Origin: Bdellovibrio bacteriovorus
GTDB taxonomy: Bacteria; Bdellovibrionota; Bdellovibrionia; Bdellovibrionales; Bdellovibrionaceae
Reading direction: 5' to 3'
Assembly (NCBI RefSeq): GCF_001592745.1
Contig: NZ_LUKD01000010.1
Span: forward strand, 1-40,637
Length of the DNA stretch: 40,637 nucleotides
The translations under genes and the position numbers were made by a program. Shown piece by piece: positions 8,343-16,118 of this stretch. Each line of letters starts with the position of its first letter. Position 1 is the stretch's first letter. Under the pieces are notes generated by a model. That model was not told the DNA's origin and searched no databases. It was given only the letters and a program-made list of their open reading frames with translations.

Positions 8343-8460
8343 TTTGTTCTCGGTATCTGCCTTTCGTTCTGCTTTTCTGGAATAAGAAGTTCATCTTCGG
8401 TGCTTCATTACATTTGTCTTTTTTTGAGCTGGATCTGTTTTGGATTTTGCGTGGCTAAAC

Positions 8461-8489
8461 TTTACTCGACAGGGTTCTGTATCTAAGAT
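8461..8489 (+). promoter_or_regulatory. Candidate sigma-70-type promoter for apt
   Basis: TTTACT (8461-8466) and TAAGAT (8484-8489) are separated by 17 bases. The -10 hexamer is the same as the one in the candidate 16S promoter at 35033. It lies 43 bases before the apt start. The remaining part of the 361-base gap between rpoN and apt (8343-8460) is AT-rich with no recognised feature. Confidence 0.4.
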
Positions 8490-8532
8490 ATGGCTTCGTG
8501 GTCGTTTTTCTTTTTCTGCTAGGAGATTTGCA

Positions 8533-9030
8533 GTGGATTTGAAGAATTTGATTCGGGATGTGCCTAATTTTCCTAAAGAGGGGATTCTTTTTCGGGATAT
8601 GTCGCCGCTTTTGCAAAATCCGGAGGCGATGGATTTTGTTTCTCGGAATTTGGTGAAGGATGTGGATCTTTCGCAGATTGATTATTTTGCGGGGATTGAG
8701 TCTCGTGGGTTTATTTTGGCGGCGCATATGGCGGCGACTCACAAAAAAGGTTTTCTGCCGATTCGTAAGGCGGGGAAGTTGCCTCCTCCTACGTTGAAAC
8801 TTTCCTATGCGCTAGAGTATGGTTCGGCAGAGATTGAACTTCCTTTGGGGAATTCGCGCATTATGATTATTGATGATGTTTTGGCTACGGGTGGGACTTT
8901 GCAGGCGGCGATTGATCTTAGCAAGCTTGCTGGTTATGACGTGAAAGCGGTGGCGGTTCTAGTGAACCTGACATTTCTGAATAAGATGAAATTTAATAAC
9001 AAAGAGGTACATTCCCTTGTTCAATATTAA
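8533..9030 (+). CDS. apt: Adenine phosphoribosyltransferase
   Basis: The frame is open from 8440, but the gene should start at GTG 8533, which follows AGGAG (8521-8525) by seven bases and gives a product that aligns from the first residue with the family (165 residues; typical 170-180). It converts adenine and PRPP to AMP. The PRPP-binding loop IMIIDDVLATGGT is at about 110-122, and FAGIESRGFILA (53-63) and the flexible loop around PIRKAGKLP are typical of Apt. It overlaps the next gene, a nucleosidase-like protein that would release adenine, so the pair makes metabolic sense. Codon use is odd in the first third: CGG and GGG are frequent here and rare in neighbouring genes. Confidence 0.93.
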   Translation: MDLKNLIRDVPNFPKEGILFRDMSPLLQNPEAMDFVSRNLVKDVDLSQIDYFAGIESRGFILAAHMAATHKKGFLPIRKAGKLPPPTLKLSYALEYGSAEIELPLGNSRIMIIDDVLATGGTLQAAIDLSKLAGYDVKAVAVLVNLTFLNKMKFNNKEVHSLVQY

Positions 9031-9592
9031 AGATGTGGCTTTGGTGATGGCTCTTCCCGGAGAATCCCAAGGTTTTTTTGAGAAAGAAAATTTTCAAATT
9101 TACTATACAGGCATTGGTAAAGTGAACGCGGCGGCAACGGCGATGGATGTGATCCATAAAACCAAATGCAAGGTGATGATCAATCTGGGAACAGCCGGAA
9201 GCTCTAAGTTTAAAACCCATGACCTTGTTGAAGTCTCTGCTTTCGTACAAAGAGACATGGATATTTCTCCTCTGGGATTCAAAGTGGGCGAGACTCCTTT
9301 TGATCCGCTTCCGGCGGGGATTGAATTGATTCCTTATTTTAACGAACTCTCTAAAGGAGTTTGTGGAACTGGTGATAGTTTTGAAACAGGTACTCCGAAA
9401 GTGACTTGCGATTTAGTTGATATGGAAGGCTATGCACTTGCAAAAGTGTGTCGCAAAATGGGAGTTCAACTAATTTCGCTTAAGTACATTACAGACGGCG
9501 CCGATCATAATGCCCATAACGATTGGCAAGAAAATCTCGTCCACGGCGCGAGAAAACTTTTAGAGTACTATAAAAAAATGGTGACGCTTTAG
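9017..9592 (+). CDS. MTA/SAH nucleosidase-like phosphorylase-family protein
   Basis: The protein has 191 residues if started at TTG 9017, which overlaps apt by 14 bases and follows AAGAGG (9001-9006). An ATG at 9047 is another possible start. It has the fold signatures of the PNP/UDP phosphorylase family: an N-terminal beta strand with ALVMALPGES, YYTGIGKVNAA, the NLGTAGS loop, VDMEGYALAKV (the ribose/catalytic Glu region, equivalent to EMEGAA) and LKYITDGAD (equivalent to the catalytic Asp region). This family hydrolyses methylthioadenosine or S-adenosylhomocysteine to adenine. The product fits with Apt upstream and MetK further on. It is shorter than E. coli Pfs (232 residues), so the exact substrate (MTA, SAH, adenosine or futalosine) cannot be fixed from sequence. 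Confidence 0.8.
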   Translation: MFNIKDVALVMALPGESQGFFEKENFQIYYTGIGKVNAAATAMDVIHKTKCKVMINLGTAGSSKFKTHDLVEVSAFVQRDMDISPLGFKVGETPFDPLPAGIELIPYFNELSKGVCGTGDSFETGTPKVTCDLVDMEGYALAKVCRKMGVQLISLKYITDGADHNAHNDWQENLVHGARKLLEYYKKMVTL

Positions 9593-9604
9593 TCATCGAA
9601 CTAT

Positions 9605-9638
9605 GGCTGAGGCTCTGTTTGTCAGGGCTTCAGCCTTT
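9605..9638 (+). terminator. Hairpin after the nucleosidase gene, probable terminator
   Basis: GGCTGAGGCTCTG (9605-9617) pairs with CAGGGCTTCAGCC (9623-9635) over 13 positions with two G-U pairs and a 5-base loop, followed by TTT. It closes the apt-nucleosidase operon. The T-run is short, so termination may be partial. Confidence 0.6.
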
Positions 9639-9703
9639 CCAAAAAATCCATGCAGAAATTTTCGAAAAACGAAGTGGATGTCTCGGATTGAGACACGAAT
9701 TTA

Positions 9704-9731
9704 CTCATCTTTGGTCCTGAATTTCCGATAA
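9704..9731 (+). promoter_or_regulatory. Promoter-like motif, copy 1 (shared with hpf)
   Basis: The 28-base element has the form CTCATCTTT-R-GTC-N8-CCGATAA. The same element, with identical spacing, occurs once more at 10251-10278 before hpf. CCGATAA resembles the -10 region of flagellar-type (sigma-28) promoters, GCCGATAA, but the upstream block is not the usual TAAA. It ends eight bases before the ATG at 9739, so transcripts would start very near the start codon, or a site further upstream would be used. Confidence 0.5.
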
Positions 9732-9738
9732 GTTCCTC

Positions 9739-10236
9739 ATGGAAAAGCAGCGTTTTTCATTCGGGCAGTGGGGAGTTCTATCCATCACCGCCGTCATTGG
9801 ATTAAGTTTAGGATTTGCCAAAAATCCCTTTAAAAATCGTCCGCCTCTGCAAAACCCGCAAGAAGTGGCGCAGTTTTATTCAAAGGCGCACCAATATTTT
9901 GATGCGGGAAACTTTGAAGGTGCGCTTGAAGCTTCGGAAAAGATTCAACATCCCGTTCCTCCGCGCTATGCAGACATTGAACAGTTGCAGCGCAAGGCGC
10001 GAGCGCACCTAAATGAATACCAAAAGAAATTGAAGGAAGGAAAATTGAATCCAACCCACGTGGATCGGCTTCCCGCAGCGTTGCGTGATTCATACTTCGA
10101 TGCGCGCATTGAGGCGGGACAGGGTCGTTGTCGCGCAGCTTACGATAATATGGCCCCAGTCAGCAAATATCTGAAAAACAGAGAAGACCTCGAAATTTTT
10201 AAGCGCTGCCAATTAACCCAAAATAAATCCAAGTGA
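9739..10236 (+). CDS. Exported/membrane-anchored TPR-like protein of unknown function
   Basis: The 165-residue protein has a short charged N-terminus (MEKQRFSFGQ), a hydrophobic segment at about 12-26 (signal peptide or anchor), then a soluble, Lys/Arg/Gln-rich domain. The part around QFYSKAHQYFDAGNFEGALEA (about 44-64) looks like one TPR helix pair. Two cysteines near the C-terminus (GRCRAAY and KRCQLTQ) could form a disulphide in the periplasm. No specific family is recognised. It shares a 28-base promoter-like motif with hpf downstream, which suggests co-regulation, perhaps with slow-growth or attack-phase cells. There is no strong ribosome site; TAAG at 9729-9732 is the best candidate. 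The gene is judged real from the signal peptide and codon bias. Confidence 0.7.
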   Translation: MEKQRFSFGQWGVLSITAVIGLSLGFAKNPFKNRPPLQNPQEVAQFYSKAHQYFDAGNFEGALEASEKIQHPVPPRYADIEQLQRKARAHLNEYQKKLKEGKLNPTHVDRLPAALRDSYFDARIEAGQGRCRAAYDNMAPVSKYLKNREDLEIFKRCQLTQNKSK

Positions 10237-10250
10237 GTCTCAAAATAAGG

Positions 10251-10278
10251 CTCATCTTTAGTCGGGTCTGGCCGATAA
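10251..10278 (+). promoter_or_regulatory. Promoter-like motif, copy 2 (upstream of hpf)
   Basis: Same 28-base layout as the element at 9704: CTCATCTTT-A-GTC-N8-CCGATAA. Eighteen of the 19 aligned defined positions outside the N8 block would have to match by chance; all fixed positions agree and only the R position differs (A here, G there). The element ends 42 bases before the hpf ATG, a comfortable distance for a promoter with a 5' leader. Confidence 0.55.
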
Positions 10279-10320
10279 AGAGTTAAGGGCTGAATCAGCA
10301 GCCAATAAGGAGAAGAAAAA

Positions 10321-10671
10321 ATGAAACTCAACTACACATTTAAGCACCTAGATCACTCCGACGCTCTTGTGAACTATACAGAGGAACGCATGGAGGAAAT
10401 CGGGCGCTTTTTGCTTAGAGAAGGCTACGGCAATGTCTATTTCTCTAAAACAAAAAATGAATTCTGTGTTGAAGTTTCCATAAATACCCGGGAAAAATAC
10501 TTTAAAGCCAGCGCCTTCGGCTCTGATGTTTACGGTGCCGTCGATGGTGTTGCGGAAAAACTTGAAAAACAATTTCTAAAAACGAGCAAGCAATACAAAA
10601 ATCATAAAAAGCCGGAGCTTTCAAAAGAGGGTCGTTTGGATCAAGCGATTCGCTTCAAAAAAGCTGCTTGA
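10321..10671 (+). CDS. hpf: Ribosome hibernation promoting factor, short form
   Basis: The 116-residue protein begins with KLNYTFKHLDHSDALVNYTEERM, the alpha-beta start of the HPF/YfiA fold, and has a basic C-terminal half typical of 30S binding. It lacks the extra C-terminal dimerisation domain of long HPF (about 180 residues), so it is the short form. It binds the decoding centre to inactivate ribosomes, often as 100S dimers, in starved cells. The ATG has a good site, AAGGAG at about 10306-10311. In many Proteobacteria hpf follows rpoN directly; here apt and two other genes intervene. A strong terminator follows. Regulation by the shared 28-base motif is inferred. For a predator alternating between growth and attack phases, a hibernation factor is a sensible target for phase control. 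Confidence 0.92.
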   Translation: MKLNYTFKHLDHSDALVNYTEERMEEIGRFLLREGYGNVYFSKTKNEFCVEVSINTREKYFKASAFGSDVYGAVDGVAEKLEKQFLKTSKQYKNHKKPELSKEGRLDQAIRFKKAA

Positions 10672-10708
10672 TCTTTCTTAGTTAATAAACGAGATTTTAT
10701 GGAACGCA

Positions 10709-10740
10709 AACAGGGTGGTTTTGAACCGCCCTGTTTTTTT
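10709..10740 (+). terminator. Intrinsic terminator after hpf
   Basis: AACAGGGTGGTT (10709-10720) pairs with AACCGCCCTGTT (10724-10735, one G-U type position), loop TTG, followed by an uninterrupted T-run. Strong textbook rho-independent terminator. Confidence 0.9.
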
Positions 10741-10763
10741 ATCTGGTACGTTTTTGGAATAAT

Positions 10764-11375
10764 ATGAACACACCTGATTCTCATCACTATTGGGAGAGCA
10801 TTCTTTTTTCTGCGACTACAGTCACAGATGATAAAATGACACTTCTTTATAAATACCGCCTTTTGCTTTTGATCACGCTGATCACGGGCTTGTTGATGTG
10901 GACCTATTCGTTCATTTCGATTTTCTTTGTTCAGGGTAAAACCTTGGGCATGATCGGTGTCACATGTTCCACGGTCCACCTTCTTTCTCCCGTCGTGTAT
11001 AGATTGACGAAGTCGATGACGCTTGCGGCGTACAATATGGTGATCGCCGGAATGATTTTCCAATTTTCCTTTTCATTTTATACGGGCGGTTTTTATTCTC
11101 CGACTCTGATTTGGTTTGCGATTCTTCCGCTGATCGTCGGTCTTTTAACCAATAAAATTCACGCGGCCGCGTGGACGCTGATCTGTGCTGGCGCCTACGT
11201 CACGATGTTCTTTCTTGAGGAGGCGGGCTGGGTGCCGGAATCTTCACTTTCAGAGCTGGGGCGCACTTTAGCGCAGTTCATGATTGGTTTGGGGCTCATT
11301 GGATTGGTAGGCGGTTTCACCTTGTTCTTCTTAGAGCTGAGCTATTTTTATTACCACAAACCCAAGGGTTCTTGA
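10764..11375 (+). CDS. Multi-pass membrane protein resembling the sensor half of a histidine kinase
   Basis: The 203-residue protein has a soluble N-terminus of about 28 residues and about six membrane helices (near 30-52, 58-75, 85-105, 112-128, 132-150 and 170-195). The segment FYTGGFYSPTLIWFAILPLI followed by a positively charged turn and further helices resembles the N-terminal membrane sensor domains of some sensor histidine kinases and diguanylate cyclases. No kinase, GGDEF or other output domain follows: the protein ends at PKGS and metK begins 130 bases later. It may be an orphan sensor partner, a degraded remnant, or an unrelated membrane protein. The ribosome site is weak (GGAATAAT). 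The assignment beyond membrane protein is tentative. Confidence 0.75.
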   Translation: MNTPDSHHYWESILFSATTVTDDKMTLLYKYRLLLLITLITGLLMWTYSFISIFFVQGKTLGMIGVTCSTVHLLSPVVYRLTKSMTLAAYNMVIAGMIFQFSFSFYTGGFYSPTLIWFAILPLIVGLLTNKIHAAAWTLICAGAYVTMFFLEEAGWVPESSLSELGRTLAQFMIGLGLIGLVGGFTLFFLELSYFYYHKPKGS

Positions 11376-11409
11376 CCCCTTTTGAGTCGTTTGGTAGGTT
11401 GGCCGTTCG

Positions 11410-11430
11410 CTAAATGCGAAGGGCATTTAG
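11410..11430 (+). other. Leader hairpin upstream of metK
   Basis: CTAAATGC (11410-11417) and GCATTTAG (11423-11430) form a perfect 8-bp stem with a GAAGG loop, about 77 bases before the metK start. No known SAM riboswitch class could be matched by eye in the 131-base leader. It may be an mRNA stability or control structure. Confidence 0.45.
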
Positions 11431-11506
11431 GATGGTTTGGGGTTATACTTTTCGAGACCTCAAGCCGAGCTCATTAACACCTTTCTCTAATGAGGAAACG
11501 AAAGCA

Positions 11507-12670
11507 GTGAAAAACTACCTTTTTACGAGCGAATCCGTATCTGAGGGTCATCCCGACAAAATGGCAGACCAAATTTCCGATGGCATCTTGGATGCGATCT
11601 TGGCTCAAGATCCCAAGGGCCGTGTTGCCTGTGAAACTTTGCTAACAACGGGTTTGGTTGTTGTTGGCGGCGAAATCACTACTTCTGCGAAAGTGAACTT
11701 CTCTGAAGTGGCTCGCGAAGTTGTAAAACGCATTGGTTATGACCATTCTGACAAAGGTTTCGATTATAAAACTTGCGGCGTGATGATCGCCGTGGGTCAG
11801 CAATCTCCAGATATCGCCGTTGGCGTGAAAGAGACTCTGTCTGACGATCAAGGTGCGGGCGACCAAGGCTTGATGTTCGGTTATGCCGTCAACGAAACTC
11901 CAGAGTTGATGCCTCTTTCTATCGCTATGTCTCACAAACTTGTGAAAGACTTAGCACAACTTCGTAAAGACGGTCGTGTGGACTGGTTGCGTCCGGATGC
12001 AAAGTCTCAAGTGACTGTGCAATACGAAAACGGCATTGCAAAACGCATTGATGCTGTTGTTATCTCAACTCAGCACTCTGACAGCGTTTCTAACGCGACA
12101 ATCAAAGAATTTATCACTGAAGAGCTGATCAAAAAATCCATCCCAGGAAACTGGATTGATGCGAAAACAAAATTCTTCATCAACCCAACAGGTCGTTTCG
12201 TAACAGGCGGTCCTATGGGAGACGCGGGTCTAACAGGCCGTAAGATCATCGTTGATACCTACGGTGGTCACGGTGCCCATGGCGGCGGAGCTTTCTCTGG
12301 TAAAGATCCTTCGAAAGTAGACCGTTCTGCGGCTTACGCATCTCGTCATATTGCTAAAAACATCGTGGGAGCGGGCTTGGCTGACAGATGTTTGGTTCAA
12401 GTGGCGTACGCAATCGGCGTGGCAGAGCCTGTCAGCATCACTGTGAACGATTACGGAACAAGCAAAGTTGGACCTGAAGTGCTTGAAAAAGCCGTTCGTC
12501 AGGTTTTTGATCTTCGTCCGGCAAGAATTACGAAAGAATTGGATCTATTACGTCCAATCTACAGTAAAACGGCAGCTTACGGCCATTTCGGTCGTAACGA
12601 AGAAGGTTTCACTTGGGAAAAACTGAACAAAGTGGACCAATTGAAAGACGCTGTAAACACGCTAAAGTAA
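11507..12670 (+). CDS. metK: S-adenosylmethionine synthase
   Basis: The frame is open from 11414, but the product should begin at GTG 11507, behind TGAGGAAA (11491-11498). This gives 387 residues, the family length, with the N-terminus [20 protein letters not shown] where the methionine-binding Glu and ATP-binding His (GHPDK) sit. Further signatures are [12 protein letters not shown] (about 106-117), the P-loop-like [15 protein letters not shown] and the metal/phosphate-binding [12 protein letters not shown]. It makes SAM from methionine and ATP in the cytoplasm. The gene is monocistronic between a membrane protein and a terminator. Confidence 0.97.
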   Translation: MKNYLFTSESVSEGHPDKMADQISDGILDAILAQDPKGRVACETLLTTGLVVVGGEITTSAKVNFSEVAREVVKRIGYDHSDKGFDYKTCGVMIAVGQQSPDIAVGVKETLSDDQGAGDQGLMFGYAVNETPELMPLSIAMSHKLVKDLAQLRKDGRVDWLRPDAKSQVTVQYENGIAKRIDAVVISTQHSDSVSNATIKEFITEELIKKSIPGNWIDAKTKFFINPTGRFVTGGPMGDAGLTGRKIIVDTYGGHGAHGGGAFSGKDPSKVDRSAAYASRHIAKNIVGAGLADRCLVQVAYAIGVAEPVSITVNDYGTSKVGPEVLEKAVRQVFDLRPARITKELDLLRPIYSKTAAYGHFGRNEEGFTWEKLNKVDQLKDAVNTLK

Positions 12671-12726
12671 GCCTTAGCGAAAACCTGGCAAAATAAAGCC
12701 GGAAGCGGAAAAAAAGCTTAATCATT

Positions 12727-12762
12727 GCGCCGAGTTGTCTCTAGCAACTCGGCGCTTCTTTT
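12727..12762 (+). terminator. Intrinsic terminator after metK
   Basis: GCGCCGAGTTG (12727-12737) pairs perfectly with CAACTCGGCGC (12745-12755) over 11 bp, with loop TCTCTAG, followed by TTCTTTT. The arm also overlaps the region where a lepA promoter -35 element would be expected. Confidence 0.88.
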
Positions 12763-12763
12763 A

Positions 12764-12769
12764 TATAAT
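12764..12769 (+). promoter_or_regulatory. Candidate -10 element of the lepA promoter
   Basis: A perfect TATAAT lies 24 bases before the lepA start and after the metK terminator. No good -35 is seen at 16-18 bases upstream (that place is inside the terminator stem), so the promoter may depend on other contacts. Confidence 0.4.
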
Positions 12770-12792
12770 GGGCGCACGAAAAAAGAGGCTCA

Positions 12793-14592
12793 ATGGATCC
12801 TAAGTTTATACGAAATTTCTCAATCATTGCTCATATCGACCACGGTAAATCTACTTTGGCGGATGGACTTCTTACTGCCACAGGGGCCCTTTCTGATCGA
12901 GAAAAAAAGGATCAGTTTCTAGACAACATGGAGCTAGAGCGTGAACGTGGTATCACGATCAAAGCACAAACGGTCTGCCTTGATTTCAAATCTAAAGATG
13001 GCAACACCTATCAGATCAACTTGATCGATACACCGGGACACGTGGACTTCTCTTACGAAGTGTCGCGTTCTTTGGCTGCGTGTGAAGGGGCCATTCTTGT
13101 TGTCGATGCGGCTCAAGGCGTGGAAGCACAAACTTTAGCCAACGTTTACTTAGCTCTAGAAAATAATCTAGAGATCATTCCTGTTCTTAATAAAATCGAT
13201 CTTCCTTCTGCAGATCCAGAGGGTGTGGCAAAACAAATCGAAGACACTGTGGGCTTGGACTGCACGGGTATTATCCACGCTTCCGCGAAAGAAAAAATCG
13301 GTATCACCGATATTCTTGAAGCCATCGTTGAAAAAGTTCCGCCCCCTAAGGCGGATCGCTCGCTCACGCCGCGCGCTTTGATTTTTGACTCTTGGTTTGA
13401 TGCTTATCAAGGCGTTGTCGTTCTGGTTCGTGTTATGGATGGAGCGATTAAAAAAGGCGACAAGATCAAGTTCATGGCTACAGACCGTGATTACGAAGTT
13501 TTGCGTATGGGTAAATACAAACCATTCCCCGCAATGCAAGATACATTAGAAGCGGGTGAAGTGGGCTTCATCATCTGCGGTATCAAAGATATCCGTGACG
13601 TTCAAGTGGGTGACACTGTGACGTCGGCAAAGCATCCAGCGACAGAACCTTTAGCGGGTTTCCAAAGAATCAAGCCGATGGTTTTTGCCGGTATCTTCCC
13701 GGTGGTTGCGTCGGAATATGAAAACCTGAAAGATGCCTTAGATAAACTTTGTTTGAATGACTCCTCATTGACGTTTGAAATCGAAAAGTCTGCGGCGTTG
13801 GGCTTTGGCTATCGCTGTGGTTTCTTGGGTCTTCTTCATATGGAGATCGTACAAGAGCGTTTGGAACGTGAATTCAATCTTGATCTCATCACGACGGCGC
13901 CAACGGTTGTTTATCGAATTACCAAAACAGACGGCACAGAGCTGATGTTGGAAAATCCTTCGGGAATGCCAGCGGAAACTCAAATCGTAAAATTTGAAGA
14001 GCCTTATGTGAAAGTGACCTTGCATACCCCGACCGACTACATCGGCGGTATCCTGAAACTTTGCGAAGATAAACGTGGTATCCAATTGAAAATGGAATAC
14101 GTCACCGATAAAAAAGTCATCATCGAGTACAAGCTGCCGATGAATGAAATGGTGATGGATTTCTATGACCGCTTGAAGTCGATCTCTAAAGGCTATGCGT
14201 CTTTAGAATATGAATTCATCGGCTTTGAAGAATCCGACCTAGTGAAATTGGATATCCTGATTAACGGTGAAGCTATCGATGCCTTGTCTTTGATTGTTCA
14301 CCGTTCTAAAGCTCAGAATCGTGGCCGTTTGTTAGCTGAGAAGATGAAAGAATTGATCCCTCGCCAACAATATCAAGTTGCGATTCAGGCTGCTATCGGT
14401 GCGAAGATTATTGCTCGTGAAACCTTGGGTGCGATCAGAAAAGACGTGACCGCGAAGTGTTATGGTGGTGATATTTCTCGTAAGCGTAAACTGTTGGAGA
14501 AGCAGAAAGAGGGTAAAAAGCGCATGAAGGCCATCGGCCATGTGGAAGTCCCTCAAGAAGCCTTCCTAGCAATCCTCAAAGTCGAAGACTAA
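12793..14592 (+). CDS. lepA: Elongation factor 4 (LepA), back-translocating GTPase
   Basis: The 599-residue protein starts at ATG 12793 and shows the translational GTPase motifs in order: G1 AHIDHGKST (13-21), G2 region with [13 protein letters not shown]3 DTPGHVDF, G4 NKIDLP, and the LepA-specific C-terminal domain with [22 protein letters not shown] and [20 protein letters not shown]. Length matches E. coli LepA (599). It binds the ribosome during initiation and elongation. It is followed, nine bases later, by lepB; a lepA-lepB operon is widely conserved, supporting both calls. Confidence 0.97.
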   Translation: MDPKFIRNFSIIAHIDHGKSTLADGLLTATGALSDREKKDQFLDNMELERERGITIKAQTVCLDFKSKDGNTYQINLIDTPGHVDFSYEVSRSLAACEGAILVVDAAQGVEAQTLANVYLALENNLEIIPVLNKIDLPSADPEGVAKQIEDTVGLDCTGIIHASAKEKIGITDILEAIVEKVPPPKADRSLTPRALIFDSWFDAYQGVVVLVRVMDGAIKKGDKIKFMATDRDYEVLRMGKYKPFPAMQDTLEAGEVGFIICGIKDIRDVQVGDTVTSAKHPATEPLAGFQRIKPMVFAGIFPVVASEYENLKDALDKLCLNDSSLTFEIEKSAALGFGYRCGFLGLLHMEIVQERLEREFNLDLITTAPTVVYRITKTDGTELMLENPSGMPAETQIVKFEEPYVKVTLHTPTDYIGGILKLCEDKRGIQLKMEYVTDKKVIIEYKLPMNEMVMDFYDRLKSISKGYASLEYEFIGFEESDLVKLDILINGEAIDALSLIVHRSKAQNRGRLLAEKMKELIPRQQYQVAIQAAIGAKIIARETLGAIRKDVTAKCYGGDISRKRKLLEKQKEGKKRMKAIGHVEVPQEAFLAILKVED

Positions 14593-14601
14593 GGAGACAG
14601 C

Positions 14602-15369
14602 ATGACAAACAACAAGAATGGCTGGAACTGGCGCACAAAGTATTTTTGGACCGAAGGTTGGGGATCGCTTTTCCTGGCGGTGTTCATTGCTCTTTTCATC
14701 CGCTGGGGATTTATCGAAGCTTATGTGATCCCTTCGGGTTCTATGCTTCCTTCCTTGTTGATTCATGACCATATCTTCGTAAACAAGCTGACTTACGGTT
14801 TGCGCGTTCCTTTTAGCGAAAATTGGCTGGTTAAATTCAACGAGCCAGTTCGTGGTGAAGTGATTGTCTTTAAATATCCTAAGGACATGAGCACATTCTT
14901 CATCAAGCGCATCGTAGGTGAACCCGGCGACAAGATTTATTATGAAAACGGCACTCTTTATATCAATGATAAACCTGTTGATAAAAAAGTTCCGGCGAAC
15001 ATGGATGACTTCAACTGGTTGCGCGATGCCGACTTCCAACGTGATGGAAATATCAACGATAGCAAAGAAAACTACGTCGAGTTCACTGAAGATCTTCCGG
15101 GTGGGAAAAACCATGCGATTCTTCTTCGCAAAGGTGATATCTACGAAACCTTCGGACCGGTGACAGTTCCGCCAGATCACTTGTTTGTGATGGGTGACAA
15201 CCGTATGAACTCTTCCGATGGTCGTGTGTGGGGATTCTTGCCGAAACAAAACATTTTAGGTCGTGCGATGTTCGTATGGCTTTCTTGTGAAGAGACGATT
15301 CCGGCATTGCCTTTCTTGTGCAATCCATTGACGATCCGTTGGGGACGTTTCTTCCATCCTGTTAACTAA
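14602..15369 (+). CDS. lepB: Signal peptidase I, copy 1
   Basis: This 255-residue inner-membrane serine protease has an N-terminal membrane segment (about 19-38), then VIPSGSMLPSLL with the catalytic serine (Ser47) and IKRIVGEPGDKI with the general-base lysine (Lys102). Late motifs FVMGDNRMNSSDGRVWGFLP place box E correctly. It removes signal peptides from Sec-exported proteins on the outer face of the membrane. Good ribosome site AAGGAGA. A 48-residue Asp/Asn-rich insertion (about 130-160, with NMDDFNWLRDADFQ) is unlike copies 2 and 3. Directly after lepA it occupies the position of the housekeeping lepB. Confidence 0.93.
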   Translation: MTNNKNGWNWRTKYFWTEGWGSLFLAVFIALFIRWGFIEAYVIPSGSMLPSLLIHDHIFVNKLTYGLRVPFSENWLVKFNEPVRGEVIVFKYPKDMSTFFIKRIVGEPGDKIYYENGTLYINDKPVDKKVPANMDDFNWLRDADFQRDGNINDSKENYVEFTEDLPGGKNHAILLRKGDIYETFGPVTVPPDHLFVMGDNRMNSSDGRVWGFLPKQNILGRAMFVWLSCEETIPALPFLCNPLTIRWGRFFHPVN

Positions 15370-15372
15370 TTG

Positions 15373-16077
15373 ATGAATCAAACCGGCGAAACTCGCAATT
15401 TAAAAGGAACGTGGAATCAGGCGATTCTAACGTTCCTTTTTCCTATTTTGCTGGTGATGGGACTTCGTTGGGCCTTGATTGAGCCCTTCGTGATTCCGTC
15501 AGGAAGCATGATTCCCAATCTTCTAGTGCATGACCATATCTTGGTAAAAAAACTTGCCTATGGTTTGCACATTCCATTTAGCAACAAATGGCTTTTGCAA
15601 TGGGATCAACCTCAGCGTGGTGACATCGTTGTTTTCAAGTATCCCGAAAATCCTGATGTCTATTATATCAAGAGACTTATCGGTCTTCCTGGTGACAACG
15701 TAGAAGTGCAAAGCGGCCGAATCACTTTAAATGGTGAAAAGCTGCCCTTAAGCTCATTCGAAGATTCTCAAGGCGAAAACGGTTTTCACTATTTTCAAGA
15801 AACTCTCGACGGTCACAAACATATTGTTCGTTTTCTTTACGAAGAAAATACGGGTGATGTGCAGGTTTTTAAAGTGCCCGAAAACCAGTACTTCTTTATG
15901 GGAGACAACCGCGATCAATCCAGTGACTCGCGTTTTTGGGGATTTGTTAAAAATGACTACATCGTTGGAAAAGCTTGGATGATCTGGCTTTCTTGCAATA
16001 GCACTTTGCCTACAATGACATTTGTCTGCGATCCCGCGCAAATCCGTTTCAATCGCCTTTTCCAAAAACTCCAATAA
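15373..16077 (+). CDS. Signal peptidase I, copy 2
   Basis: The 234-residue protein begins at ATG 15373, three bases after the stop of copy 1, with no clear ribosome site of its own, so it relies on coupling. It keeps the catalytic dyad: VIPSGSMIPNLL (Ser45) and IKRLIGLPGDNV (Lys100), plus FMGDNRDQSSDSRFWGFV. The N-terminal membrane segment is at about 18-38. Sequence is clearly related to copy 1 around the active site (for example LLVHDHILVKKLAYGL beside LLIHDHIFVNKLTYGL) but diverges elsewhere, indicating an old tandem duplication with separate specificity. It is expected to be active. Confidence 0.92.
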   Translation: MNQTGETRNLKGTWNQAILTFLFPILLVMGLRWALIEPFVIPSGSMIPNLLVHDHILVKKLAYGLHIPFSNKWLLQWDQPQRGDIVVFKYPENPDVYYIKRLIGLPGDNVEVQSGRITLNGEKLPLSSFEDSQGENGFHYFQETLDGHKHIVRFLYEENTGDVQVFKVPENQYFFMGDNRDQSSDSRFWGFVKNDYIVGKAWMIWLSCNSTLPTMTFVCDPAQIRFNRLFQKLQ

Positions 16078-16118
16078 AAAACCTTTTCGCCCTTCAGCGG
16101 ATTAGGTAGCATTTAGGC

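Noticed and set aside
8184-8486. Open frames of 78-100 residues across the giant hairpin
   Set aside because: They run through the palindrome, have no ribosome site and give low-complexity, Arg-rich products typical of GC-rich repeats.
10271-10278. Complete sigma-28 promoter before hpf
   Set aside because: GCCGATAA matches the -10 element exactly, but the expected TAAA is absent at the right distance; the region is reported as a shared motif only.
11414-11506. Longer N-terminus for metK
   Set aside because: The added 31 residues do not fit the MetK family, whose N-terminus aligns with the GTG at 11507.
11376-11506. SAM riboswitch before metK
   Set aside because: No conserved SAM-I, SAM-II or SMK core could be matched by eye; only a simple hairpin is seen.
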